A stretch of 64,000 nucleotides of DNA from Patiria pectinifera (Eukaryota > Echinodermata > Asteroidea > Valvatida > Asterinidae): the NCBI GenBank assembly GCA_029964075.1, contig CM057149.1:568465-632464 (forward strand), written 5' to 3'. The notes under the pieces are model-generated. The model was not told the origin of the DNA. It saw only the letters and a program-made list of their open reading frames with translations, and did no database searches. How positions within the stretch are numbered: position 1 is the first letter of the stretch; every line of letters starts with the position of its first letter. Positions 50,129-60,319 of this stretch are shown piece by piece. The position numbers and the translations under genes are program-made.

Positions 50129-50407
50129 TTATTGGCCTCCGTACTTCTTAATCCACGGCAGAATATTTGGCTGAACCCATGTCTTTACACAGGTAGCACT
50201 GCTGCATGCTATGACAGACCGAAGGAATGCAGTATCAAGACACCACTTCAGCAGTTGAGGACAAAGTCTGTGGAGAGTGTGGCACTGTATGTCACACAAC
50301 ATCCACAGTATCGTGGTGGTTTGAAACCTTCCCAGAATTCCTATGTTTTTATATTGCTTTTTACATGCGTTTGAAAAATGAAAAACTTGAAATAACCCGA
50401 CAACCAA
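50129..50407 (-). CDS. Possible minus-strand terminal exon, unrecognised
   Basis: An open frame ending ILPWIKKYGGQ then TAA, with AATAAA overlapping the stop. A likely acceptor is CTCTCCACAG/ACTTTG at about 50271, which would leave about 46 codons beginning LCPQLLKWCLDTAF. The W-I-x-x-x-G-G ending loosely resembles the BH2 motif of Bcl-2 proteins, but the final Trp is absent and no BH1 is visible. All frames on both strands are fairly open here, so it may be chance. Confidence 0.2.
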   Translation of the reverse strand: MVVGLFQVFHFSNACKKQYKNIGILGRFQTTTILWMLCDIQCHTLHRLCPQLLKWCLDTAFLRSVIACSSATCVKTWVQPNILPWIKKYGGQ

Positions 50408-50499
50408 ATAAGTCAGGAATATGAAATTTGAGAATTAGAGATAAAAAAATACACTGAACAGGGCTGCAAAGATTTAAAATGTAAAACAGTTTTTGAATT

Positions 50500-50955
50500 T
50501 TTTTTTATAAAATGACCCCTACAGACCAATGGGTGACCACTGGCCAAATTCTGTGAACAATTTTTGTGAGGCTTGGTCTAATGATACAACTGACCAAGTT
50601 TTACATCAATTGGGTCAAGACTGTGGGAGAAGAAGCATTTTGTAAATATTCATTAAATGACCTCTAGTGCCCCTTTAATGACCAGTGGCCGGATTTTACG
50701 AACATGGCTAGGTAGGGCATGTGACAAGGTTTAATTTGGCCAAGTTTGTTTGAAATCGGCTGAATAGTTTAGGAGTTATGGCCAGTTTTATATTGGTCAC
50801 GTGACCGTTTGCCCTAAGAAAGAAAGAAAGAAAGAAAAAATACTGGACGATCACAGTATATCAGCGTGCTCCGCACGGCTGATATAAGAAAGAAAGAAAG
50901 AAACTGGACGATCACAGTACATGTACATCAGCATGCTGCGCACGGCTGATATAAA
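50500..50955 (+). repeat. Interspersed repeat ending in (AGAA)n and GCACGGCTGATATA
   Basis: ATGACCCCTACAGACCAATG and TGACCTCTAGTGCCC blocks, a stretch with CAAGTTTGTTTGAAATCGGC, then two copies of (AGAA)n followed by CTGGACGATCACAGTA and CGCACGGCTGATATA. This looks like the 3' end of a non-LTR or composite repeat. No ORF. Confidence 0.6.
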
Positions 50956-51287
50956 TATTTATCTGAATGTACACAAACCTGCAGTGTTTTCACATGGTTC
51001 CTGGCATATACATGTACGGTAGTACTAAAGTAGCCATCTTTAATTGTGCGTAGAATCTACATATGCATGTACATGTATATTACTGAGAAAGAACAACCTG
51101 CTTCCATTTTACAATGGGTGTGCTTATGTTGTCTAGGGCATTTTTGACAATTTGAACAAGCACATCTGAGTGAAGGTTACGTGGGGACCAACAATATAAA
51201 ATTGGTGTCCATTTGCTACATGAAGGAATGAAGGAATAGAAAAGACAAGTAATTTTCAAAGTTGAACAAAGAAATTGACTGGAGTGA

Positions 51288-51347
51288 GGTTTGAACCCGA
51301 GTCATTCCGTGCCAATTCAACAGGCCATGGCACCATATGTCACAGAT
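51288..51347 (-). repeat. tRNA-like box B fragment
   Basis: On the minus strand GGTGCCATGGCCTGTTGAAT..GGGTTCAAACCTCACTCC resembles the A and B boxes of a tRNA-derived element. No tail or intact cloverleaf was found. Confidence 0.35.
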
Positions 51348-51903
51348 TTTGTTCAAACTTGGTGAAAAGGTTTTGTTACATGTAGTTGTTCTATAGATGA
51401 GGTCGAAAGCAGAAATTCAAATTGCTTTCCGTTGAGGTGTTACAGTAGCACAAAGTTTAATAAACTTGGCCTAAAAAGGGGAAACTGATTGGCCCATAGA
51501 ATAAATCGTTGACTTTAAGGACCCATATCTTGAGATTGAAATTGATTTGGAAGCTGCATTTGGATACATGGGTACAACTACCGTAGTAGAGCAGGAGTAA
51601 AGGAAAATTGTACCCTTCATTCTTTACACCTTAATTTTAGGGGGGGGGCCAAAAATGATCAGTCATGATACGTCACATGCATTTTTTTCCAAATATTGAA
51701 GACCCCTAATCTTGGAACTTTGCATTAACTTTTTATTTCAATTTTAATGTAATCTCTGACTACTAATATTGACATTTAGGCCTATGCGAAATAAAAGGCA
51801 ATTGTAGATGTCGTTCCTGATTTGAGTGACCCCCAATATGGCCCCAGCCACAAATCCGCCTTCAAATTGGCCAAAACAAGGGGGAAATCCCCATGTGGCT
51901 CAG

Positions 51904-53202
51904 TAGTCAGGTGGCATATGGTCGGAATCGTGACCGACTGGTCCAAAGCACCAAACTTGGCAGATAGATTCTTATAGCCCTAGAGAAGATATTTGGAAGG
52001 GGTGACACCTGAAATTCTTTTGGGAAGGGTGCCTAATTTGCATAAATCGTTAATCCCTGCCGTGTAATATATTTATTCCCATATTTGGGTATATTTTTAT
52101 TTTTTTATTTTTTTTTAAAGTGTATTTTGGTGATTCTACTTGCATGCTTACTTCAATAACAGTTTGTAAAACATATAAGCATGGAGCTATATATAAGTGA
52201 CTGAATAATTAGGAGGACTTAGTAAAGAACCAAAATTGCTACTATTTTACCCCGGTTACGCGCATTTACCTTTTCCTCAGATATCATCAACTAGTCTTGC
52301 CAAACGTGGGTATTGATGAGCTTCAAATTAACAAAGTTACTTACTGGCATAGTTACCCTAACAAAAATAAGCTGGAAATCAAGTGAAAATTGATAACATC
52401 TTGATGTTTAGCCCAAAAGACCAAAAAAGGGGAGAAAATGTGGTGTCCGTAAATTGGGCTAGTATGGAAAGGGTAACGTGGGGACTCGAACAAGTTCAAC
52501 AAAATCCCCCTAAATAAGAGATTATTGTTGTTTACAATAATTTTGTCTACGCCAAAACGTTTTCTCAACAATAATTAGGGGAATTTCCTTGAACTTGTTC
52601 CAGTGTTCCATGTTAGGCAACCCTTCACCTACTTGTTAGCCTAATTATGGACACCTCGTTTTTTCCCAGTTTTTGTTTTCTGGGCTAAATATCACAATGT
52701 TATCATTGTTCACATGATTTTGCATAGGGCCTAAGGTTTTAATAGGGTAGCTTTACCAGTAAGCTACTTGGTGAATTTGAAGTTCATCAATGCTAATGTT
52801 TGGCAAGACTAATTGATGATATCTGGAGACAAGGTAAATGCGCGCAATTTTAGGGCATAATAGTAGCCATTTTGGATGGTTACTATGTCCTCATAATTAT
52901 TCAGTCACTTATATGCTTTGGAAAATGTTACTTACACGTAAGTAAAGATATGTAAGTAGAATCCCCAAAATACACTTTTCAAAAAAATTAAAAAAATACA
53001 AATATACCCAAATATGGGAATAAATATATTACACGACAGGGATTAACGATTTATGCAAATTAGGCACCCTTCCCAAAAGAATTTCAGGTGTCACCCCTTC
53101 TAAATATCTTCTCTAGGTATATAAGAATATATCTGCCAAGTTTGGTGCTTTGGACCAGTCGGTCACGATCTTGACGAAAATTAGATCTAAGCCACCTGAC
53201 TA
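51904..53202. mobile_element. 1.3-kb foldback element, arms about 600 bp
   Basis: TAGTCAGGTGGC at the left end is inverted at the right end (GCCACCTGACTA). The arms match nearly throughout: ACTGGTCCAAAGCACCAAAC against GTTTGGTGCTTTGGACCAGT, ATATTACACGACAGGGATTA against TAATCCCTGCCGTGTAATAT, CTTGCCAAACGTGG against AATGTTTGGCAAG. The centre lies near 52510-52580. No transposase ORF. A partial relative is at 24830-25010. Confidence 0.88.
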
Positions 53203-54230
53203 AGGTGATATAATTTTCTAGAAAGAGGGCATCTTCAAGATTTATATTATGGAAAAAAAATTCATGCGTATCTGACATTTTCATGAAAAATCAAAGCTGC
53301 AAAAACACCCCCAAATTGGGCGACAATGTGTGTTAGACTGATGGTCTTTGACATTGGGTTTGGCATACATGTACCTCCAGAAACTAAGTCCAACAGTGTG
53401 CGTGTACAATTTCCCATGTGGGTGTTGGAATTTGCCTGAATGGGTATAATACATACATGGTTCCTAGTAAATTATGCTTCGGAGTTAGGGTTAATAAATT
53501 TAATATTCTAAACTCAATAACAAATCACACGTGAGAGACCAGAACTTGAATTGTACGGGAATTGATATGATAATTCATGATCTTCATTTATCTTGTGCGC
53601 ATCCTATCACGTGACCCTTCCTTCCGATTGAAACCGGAAGTGCCTTATAATTTGAAATTGGAAAAAGATGTGAACTTGCTTTCAATGATGTTAGTCTCTG
53701 CCTAGGTTGAACCTTACAAAATAATTATCGGTGACGTTGTGAGATGTTCGAGCGCCTTCTAGCGACAGGTTAGAAAATGTCAAACACGCACTTTCATTGC
53801 ATGTGTGAGACAAAGTTTGCAGTAATCGCTTCAAAATTAATGTACCGTATACAATGACCTTAATGCAGACAAGCCTTGTGCGTGAAAAAAAAATGATGAC
53901 GTCATCAGCCGGAACTTATGTTGAAAAGACATAATCGAACCGAAAATGACTGCGATCATTCTGTGCGCGTGCACGTTTCAAGTGTCAGGTTGGCTCAGTG
54001 CGGAAAGGGCATATTTTTCATCATTTTTGCCGAAAAACCGACAGAATGCACTGATGTTTGTTTGGTGCACATAACGTGAGTATGTCATGAGGTATTGTAC
54101 AGAGTTTAAGGGCAAACTGTGCAGCGGTTCTGTGGGAAAAAGCTTGGTTGGGACGGACGTTTTTGTACTTAGTTTGTGTTTTGTATAGCAAACAGTTTAG
54201 CGGGGTAATCTGCCTATGAGGCTCCACTAC
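53203..54230. other. Intergenic DNA with one interspersed repeat
   Basis: 53515-53860 is the second copy of the repeat at 37081-37430. Otherwise no gene or element recognised. Confidence 0.45.
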
Positions 54231-54289
54231 GTGGGGTGGGGGGGGGACATACCTTGATCATAACTGATGCAAGCGCAAAGCGCAAAGCC

Positions 54290-54665
54290 CTTACGGCGTG
54301 GGGTTCGGGGCCCGCTTGGGGCCCCGAAAAAAATTGGATTCTAGATGTTCTGTGGTGTGATTTGAAGCAATTTCTTACGACTTTCCTCCATGCTTTAACT
54401 AATATTTTCTTGGCAAAAGATAATTATTTGAACATCATTTTCGAGGTTGGAGACATTGAATCAGCTATCGGTATTCTGAGCTATTGGCGTGGGGTTCGGG
54501 GCCCGCTTAAGGGCCCCGAAAAAAATTGGATTTTCGATGCTCTGTGGTGTGATCTGACTCTGAGGCAATTTCTTACCACTTTAACCAATAATTATCTTAG
54601 CACAAAAGATAATAATTTAAACATAATTTTCGAGGTTTTCTCAGCTAAGGGGACATTCAGAATTT
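54290..54665 (+). repeat. Two tandem copies of a GGGGTTCGGGGCCCGCTT unit
   Basis: A unit of about 190 bp starting GCGTGGGGTTCGGGGCCCGC with CCCCGAAAAAAATTGGATT, CTGTGGTGTGAT and TTCGAGGTT. It is tandemly repeated and makes a spurious 146-codon ORF. A third copy lies at 55560-55745. Confidence 0.75.
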
Positions 54666-54860
54666 TCAATGTTTAAAATTTCGATCTTTTTTCCAAATTG
54701 TGGGTGGGTGGGTCAAGCTATATAATTGATAATCGAAATTCACCTTCCATGGAAAAAAGATAAAAAAACAACAAAGAAAGACAGATCTTTTGACTTGCCT
54801 GAACTACGCGCAAGCGTTCCGATATCATGATGCGTGTTTCTTTTCCAACTTCGTCCCCTG

Positions 54861-54917
54861 CATGTACTGTACATGTACGTCATGTACATGTACATGTACA
54901 TGTACATGTACGTGTAT
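54861..54917. repeat. (TGTACA)n microsatellite
   Basis: Long alternating TGTACATGTACA tract. Each unit is self-complementary. Confidence 0.9.
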
Positions 54918-55155
54918 ATAGACCGTACCCACTGTGGCATGAGAGGGAGGTGGTTTTTCAGTAGACTTGGACGTCGGGCGTTTGTAGCGGTTAGGCCGTG
55001 CAGAGGCAGCAGGGAACCAAGTGTACTAGATCGGCTCTATAACACGCCGCGGGCGTCTATTACCAATCGCTATAAAAAATGGACTATTCAACCACTGGAC
55101 TCAAAGACTACGAGGACCGCAGCATGTGATGTCTGCCCAAACCTGATGTTTTTCT

Positions 55156-55201
55156 TTCGCTCGTACCCCCGCCCTGCAAACAGGGCGGGGGTACGAGCGA
55201 A
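55156..55201. repeat. Perfect 21-bp hairpin with a 4-nt loop
   Basis: TTCGCTCGTACCCCCGCCCT plus G, loop CAAA, then the exact inverse. A related CAGGGCGGGGGAGG..TACGAGCGAA lies at 56963-56993, so the left arm may also be one terminus of a 1.8-kb unit. Confidence 0.85.
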
Positions 55202-55559
55202 TGTTTTTCTCAGCTACCTCACGTGACAGGCACAACCTCGTATGTCACATGTGACATGTCATCCACCTCATCCAGAAAACGACAAAACCACGGTCATCTT
55301 TGTGGCTTCCGAAACTGCAACCTGTCATTCCCAACATATCAGCTGGCAAAACACAATAAAACATTCACGCCGTCACTGAACTAGACACACATGTACATGG
55401 GTATACATGTTCATGTTCAAGTATATGTACATGCAAGTGCATGTACATGTACATGTTCAGTTTTTTATTAATCGAAATTGGGGGCGGGTGGGTGGGTCAA
55501 AATAATTTGGAAAAAAAGTCGAAATTTTAAAACACTGAAAATTCTGAATGGCCCCTAAA

Positions 55560-55745
55560 GGCATAAGAACATTTTGTGAACATTGTTTTCGAGGTTGGAG
55601 TCATTGAATCAGCTACCAGAATTCTGAGCTATAGGCGTGGGGTTCGGGGCCTGCTTAAAGGCCCCGAAAAATTTTGGATTCTAAATGCTCTGAGTCCGTG
55701 GTGCTATCTGACCACTTTAACCAATATTTTCTAAGCAAAAGATAC
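55560..55745 (+). repeat. Third copy of the GGGGTTCGGGGCC unit
   Basis: GCGTGGGGTTCGGGGCCTGC with CCCCGAAAAATTTTGGATTC and the preceding CGAGGTTGGAGTCATTGAAT shared with 54290-54665. Its flank CAAAATAATTTGG..GAAATTTTAAAAC is the inverse of 54665-54705. Confidence 0.65.
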
Positions 55746-56297
55746 ATTGTAGTACATAATAGGGTAATAGGGCCCATGCCGTCATGTAGATCAATGATGA
55801 TTTTTTTAGAAACTCAAAATCTCAGTGGGGGGGGGGGCCGACTGGGGGGCGACAAGGTTTCATGGGGGGCGCTCGCCCCCCTCCAACGCCCGCCCCCCTC
55901 CAACGCCCTCCAACGCCCGCCCTCCAACGCCCCGGTGGCTACGCCACTGGCCGTACTACTACAGAGCTTGCAATGGTACTGTACGGCCAGACGCAGTCGG
56001 GCTACCTAGAGTCCTACTGGAGGGCCGTACGGCCATTGATGTCCAAAACTTTAATTGAAAAACTAGGCCTACCTTCACTTCAACCGTGCTGCCAAGCTTG
56101 GTCTAGCCCCTTGCCTTGCTTGATACTGCAGCTGCGCAAAGTCCGCCCTACACGAAAGACCAAGTACAGGCGGTACGTGTTGCAACACGTATTCGCACGT
56201 GCCCGTACGGTATACGCCCACGGTCGGTCGATCAGTAGTCTTGGTTTCCGGTTCCAAGACGTTACCATCAAAGATTACCATCGATGGTGTAATGAAC

Positions 56298-56392
56298 CAA
56301 CCTCGTCCCCAGGGTGTCGAGCAGTACGCGCCCACCACTACCTGCTATTGGAAACACGTTTGGAAATAAAGTAAGCACTGGGGACGAGGTTG
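56298..56392. mobile_element. Small palindromic MITE, AACCTCGTCCCCA ends
   Basis: CCAACCTCGTCCCCAGGGTG at the left and CACTGGGGACGAGGTTGG at the right, about 95 bp. Related longer copies are at 59896-60060 and 62976-63300. Confidence 0.8.
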
Positions 56393-57436
56393 GTAATGAA
56401 CACTTTCGCAAAACAATTTTTCCATCAACAGAGGGCGCACTTTACAGGACCACAGCGCACGTGTGACATTGTGGGTGCACTGAACCAATTCAAGCCCCAT
56501 TGAAAACAGTGTCAAATCAACAAAGTTCAGGGCCAAATAACATGCAAGCCGACATCACTGGGGTTTCTCAAACAAAAATTAAATTATTGTCTTGTACTTC
56601 ATCTTTTCATTTCTTTTCAATTTTGGGTAGATTAGCCGATTACATTTTTAAATATTCACACCACAACAAAATCACCTCCCGAAAAGTGATAATTTCCAAG
56701 CCTGCATGTAGCCGTTTTACAAGTGGCATCCTTCCACTTTCTCATGCAAATCCTTCCACTTTCTCATGCAAATAGGGCCCATTTTCCAACCGTAATTTTA
56801 TCAAGCCTGCCCTCAGATGCAAGCCCCAAAACCAGGGAGTTGATCCTTGGCTACATTTACACAATTCCACCGTTTTTTAAGCCAAACGGTCTCCGTTTCC
56901 AAAAGAAACTGTCAGCTCGCGTAGAAATTCTCACTTGAATTAGTTCACTGCACCCATGTGTGCAGGGCGGGGGAGGGGGGGGGTACGAGCGAAATTGTAC
57001 ACTTGATGACAAGTCGTTAGACTATAGTGGTTTATGTCCGTCATCAGCGCCAGCATCCGCATACCACCGCCGGCACAGGTGTTGACGGTAATTCTGTCCC
57101 CCGGTAAAAGTGTCCGGGGGGACAGAATTACCTAAGTAAAAGTGTCCCCCTGTCCCGTTAATTCTGTCCCCCTCCAGGTAATTCTGTCCCTTTCAGTTAA
57201 TTCTGTCCCCGTTCGCATGCATAAGTTGTTATATTGATGTTACTATAATGAATTCAGCGCACAGGGTATACATTTTTAGATTTTTCCACCCTTCATCAAT
57301 AATTATCAAAATGAAATTAACGTTTAGATGTTAATCAACCGATCTATGTTTCTGCAAGAAGAAGGCACGCGTAGTAATACTCAACCTATCGCTAGCACGC
57401 GCACGCGCACCAGCCGCCGATACGCGTGTGACTGTC

Positions 57437-57604
57437 ATGGCGGACTTCAATGAGGAGAATTGGCAAAATTATACGCGACACGGGTCACCGCGCCGCAGGC
57501 CTGCTGCTGGTGCACTGTTATCCCCGTCCCCGACCGCGATATTTTTTATTACACAACTATCTGGGGTACTTTGTGCGCTTTCCTATGGGGCTTGGTTTTT
57601 ATAA
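57437..57604 (+). CDS. Short ORF, 55 codons, unrecognised
   Basis: Begins MADFNEENWQNYTRHG in a CpG-rich context with GCACGCGCACGCGCAC, an NRF1-like sequence, about 45 bp upstream, as seen at some housekeeping gene starts. The frame then runs into the transposon-like ACACAACTATCTGGGG repeat and stops. It may be the relic of a first exon captured or broken by the repeat, or chance. Confidence 0.15.
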   Translation: MADFNEENWQNYTRHGSPRRRPAAGALLSPSPTAIFFITQLSGVLCALSYGAWFL

Positions 57605-57905
57605 CCAGGCTTGAGGGGAGACTACTATTTTTCAACTTGGTACGGATTTCGGACTTTATTTCCCTTTAAAAAAAATCCTCCAGAGCCTCAGATCAGGAAA
57701 AGAAAAAGGAAATTGCTGCTATACAAGTAGTATCCGACTGAAAAATAACGTTTTTAAGATTCAACTTAAAATTGTTGAAAAAAAGAGCAAAATCTTTCAT
57801 GACCGAGCGAGGAATCGAACTCGAGACCTCCGATCATTAGCCAGTATGCCTAACCACTAGGCAACGGCGGTGCTCGAAAATCTTTGCAATTCATAATTTA
57901 TATAC
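57545..57905 (+). repeat. tRNA-like-containing interspersed repeat, copy 1
   Basis: ACACAACTATCTGGGG..TTTCAACTTGGTACGGATTTCGGAC..AATCCTCCAGAGCCTC, then a minus-strand tRNA-like segment with TTGCCTAGTGGTTAGGC and GAGTTCGATTCC (57880-57805). Copy 2 at 63357-63725 has the same order. Confidence 0.8.
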
Positions 57906-57956
57906 TTTTACACATGTGGAGAGAGTATACGCGCGCGCGCGTAGGTAAAAAGTTAC

Positions 57957-58036
57957 AGGATTGTAGAGCGCCGCTACGCGGCGCTCTACAATCCTACAGG
58001 ATTGTAGAGCGCCGCTACGCGGCGCTCTACAATCCT
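57957..58036. repeat. Two tandem perfect 39-nt hairpins
   Basis: 57957-57995 and 57998-58036 are identical palindromes: a 17-bp stem AGGATTGTAGAGCGCCG with loop CTACG. Two bases (AC) separate them. They sit at the junction between the tRNA-like repeat and its inverted fragment (58037-58100). Confidence 0.92.
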
Positions 58037-58752
58037 ATAACCGTGATTCAAGTCGCCTGAAAAATGGATACCCCCAGATAGTTGTGTAAATAAAATATTC
58101 GCTCCGGCGCGACCGCGGCCCTGGCTCCCTCCGTAGGTAGGTGCAGTACACTCGCGCGCACGCCCACCATGCAAAGTCGTCATCAAAACGGGAGTTGTGC
58201 TTTGACGTAAGCACCATTCCCGAATTTAGCAAGGCGCCGCGCAAAAACAGTTAATAACTTCACTAATTTACAGTCTGGGTGCTAGACTTGTGACGTTGCA
58301 CGGGGACACATTTACCAGGGGGACACATTTAACGTCGTGCAGGGGGACAGATTTACCTAGAGGGGGACAGGTTTACCTAGGTAAAAGTGTCCCCCCGGAC
58401 AGATTTACCGGGTCACGACCCGGTAAATGTGTCCGGGGGACACATTTACCAGGGGGGACAGAATTACCTGCCACAGGCCGGCGCCGTTCATGCAACGTGA
58501 GCGCTACAACCATTCATGCCAAAGTCATGTACTACCGCGCGGCATGGTCACACGCATGGGATCGCACACGCATGGGGTCAAAAATGTACGTAGCACCCCC
58601 GCTACTAGGACATCGACAGCACGCGGTGACCCCGGCCGGCACAGAGCTTGGCAGTTGAACCGCGCGCGGCAGACGCGATTAAAACCACTCATTACAGACT
58701 TGATTTCAAGTCTAGCGAAATTGCAGACCAGTAAATCGGTCCAAAATTGCCT

Positions 58753-59463
58753 ACGCCGGCCTAGCCTTGGTCAAGGCGCTAGTTGTTATTCATCCGGCCG
58801 TAGCGCGGTAAAAACGATATTTTCGCCAGCGCTATGCATGCAGTCATTATGTCTATGCATGCAGTGCATTAAAAATACATCGCGAACAGCGACCTCACGC
58901 GGCCACAATTTTTATGCAAATCAGTTGGACCTGATCTAGCGCCTAGCCTTGGTTCAATCGTCCATGAGGTTTTGGGGGTGGTGCTCATTATGTTAATAGC
59001 CTTAGCTGACCTTAAATGTCGTTTTCTTATTGGTCGATCGTTGCGTCGGAACTTGCATAGTGAAACGTGGCACCGTACATCCATACACGTACACGTTGTG
59101 TGTCTCTGTACACGGCACCAATGCACAAAAACTGTGGTTCCTGTCACGTCCGCAAAAGGCGAATGGCTGCAAATAATTTGATGACGTCTGGATTTACCAA
59201 GGTGTGATTGGACACTCCACATATTAGCCCCGCCTACACTTTATCTGTATTCGCATACGAGGTCGTGCGCTAGAAATCCAGCAAAATAAAGAAAAACATA
59301 AGCTTTTGCCGACGATTGAAACAAGGCGCTAGATTGGGTCCAACTGATTTGCATAGAAATGGTGGCCGCGTGAGGTCGCTGTTCGCGCTGTATTTTTAAT
59401 GCACTGCATGCATAGCGCGCTAGCGAGGATACAACTAGCGCCTTGACCAAGGCTAACGCCGGC
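58753..59463. mobile_element. Foldback element, arms about 200 bp
   Basis: ACGCCGGCCTAGCCTTGGTC at the left is inverted at 59440-59463. The arms continue through AAGGCGCTAGTTGT, ATGCATGCAGTGCATT, GCGACCTCACGCGGCCAC and CAAATCAGTTGGACC. The centre (about 58965-59300) is unique. No transposase. Confidence 0.85.
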
Positions 59464-59895
59464 CAAATTACGATTTGAGCATGCTGTGGGCCATGAACTT
59501 GAGAATTTGGAAACAAATCAGGGTGGAAGCCGTGCAAAGGACTGTGAGCTTGAAGTTCCGTTCAATTTGGATAAAATTGGGTCCTTTAAAGCGTTCTATT
59601 TTGCAATAGAGTGTAGGCATCGGTTATAAAAATGGTGATGGGCTTCAGGACAATTTTCAGGGGTGATCATTTTCAAATGGAAATTTCTCCTAAAAGTCAT
59701 CAGTTGACCCCCCGAAAATTGAAAAAAAATGAAAGATGATGAAATAAGCTTTAATTTGATGTGTGTGTAGACGAACACCTTGGAGAGTTGTGAGTATTTT
59801 TCCCGAATTTCTGAAGTGGGAGCATTTACCATTTGGGTCTATGGAAGTTTATTTACTGGTCTGTGCAACCATGACCAAAAGATTCTGACTATTCC

Positions 59896-60062
59896 CAACC
59901 TCGTCCCCAGGGTGTCGAACAGTACGCGCCCATCACTACCTGCTCTCTCATACTGGTATTGGATCAACCTCGTCCCCAGTGCTTACTTTATTTCCAACCT
60001 CGTTTCCAATAGTAAACCCTGGATAGGAATCTTTCTTCCTGTATCCTGATTCGATACCGCAA
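59896..60062. repeat. AACCTCGTCCCCA family copy
   Basis: AACCTCGTCCCCAGGGTGTC, AGTACGCGCCCATCACTACC, then AACCTCGTCCCCAGTGCTTA and CCTGGATAGGAATCTTTCTT. The latter half is shared with 62976-63075. Confidence 0.7.
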
Positions 60063-60319
60063 TTGGCTATTCACAGCGTACTGCGCGGGCATTTCGAAGA
60101 TTGCACGCCGGGCGCGCCCATAAGGCGCTCGCGTGCTTAGCTTTGCACATAACGTCACGTACGAAAAAAAATTATGATTCAAAAGTCGCGATGCCAGTTT
60201 TTACGATCCCCCGATGTGAATTATGTCAGCCGCGTTTTTCGCTAAAAAAAACCCTGTATCTGTGGTTGTAAAGGCACGAAAGGGGTACGTACATTTAATA
60301 CAAATCTTTGCTAATTAAC

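Larger units (their letters stand above)
57068..58484. mobile_element. Composite element bounded by GGTAATTCTGTCCCCC inverted repeats
   Basis: The left end has GCCGGCACAGG..GGTAATTCTGTCCCCC and repeated TTAATTCTGTCCCC (57085-57200). The right end has GGGGGGACAGAATTACC..CACAGGCCGGC and repeated GGGGACACATTTACC (58300-58468). Between them lie a tRNA-derived repeat in both orientations, a double hairpin and a short ORF at 57437. Confidence 0.6.

Noticed and set aside
54236-54676. 146-codon plus-strand ORF
   Set aside because: Two tandem copies of a non-coding repeat unit create the open frame. A third copy at 55.6 kb is not open in the same way.
55862-56374. 170-codon plus-strand ORF rich in Pro and Arg
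   Set aside because: The N-terminal half is translated from tandem CCCTCCAACGCCCGCC units and the end is a palindromic MITE.
57805-57880. Minus-strand tRNA gene
   Set aside because: Box A and B words are present, but the acceptor and T stems do not pair well and the segment is part of a larger repeat duplicated at 63.6 kb. Treated as a SINE-type head.
58427-58939. 170-codon plus-strand ORF
   Set aside because: It crosses the edge of the TTACC/GGGGACA element and enters the left arm of a foldback. The composition follows the repeats.
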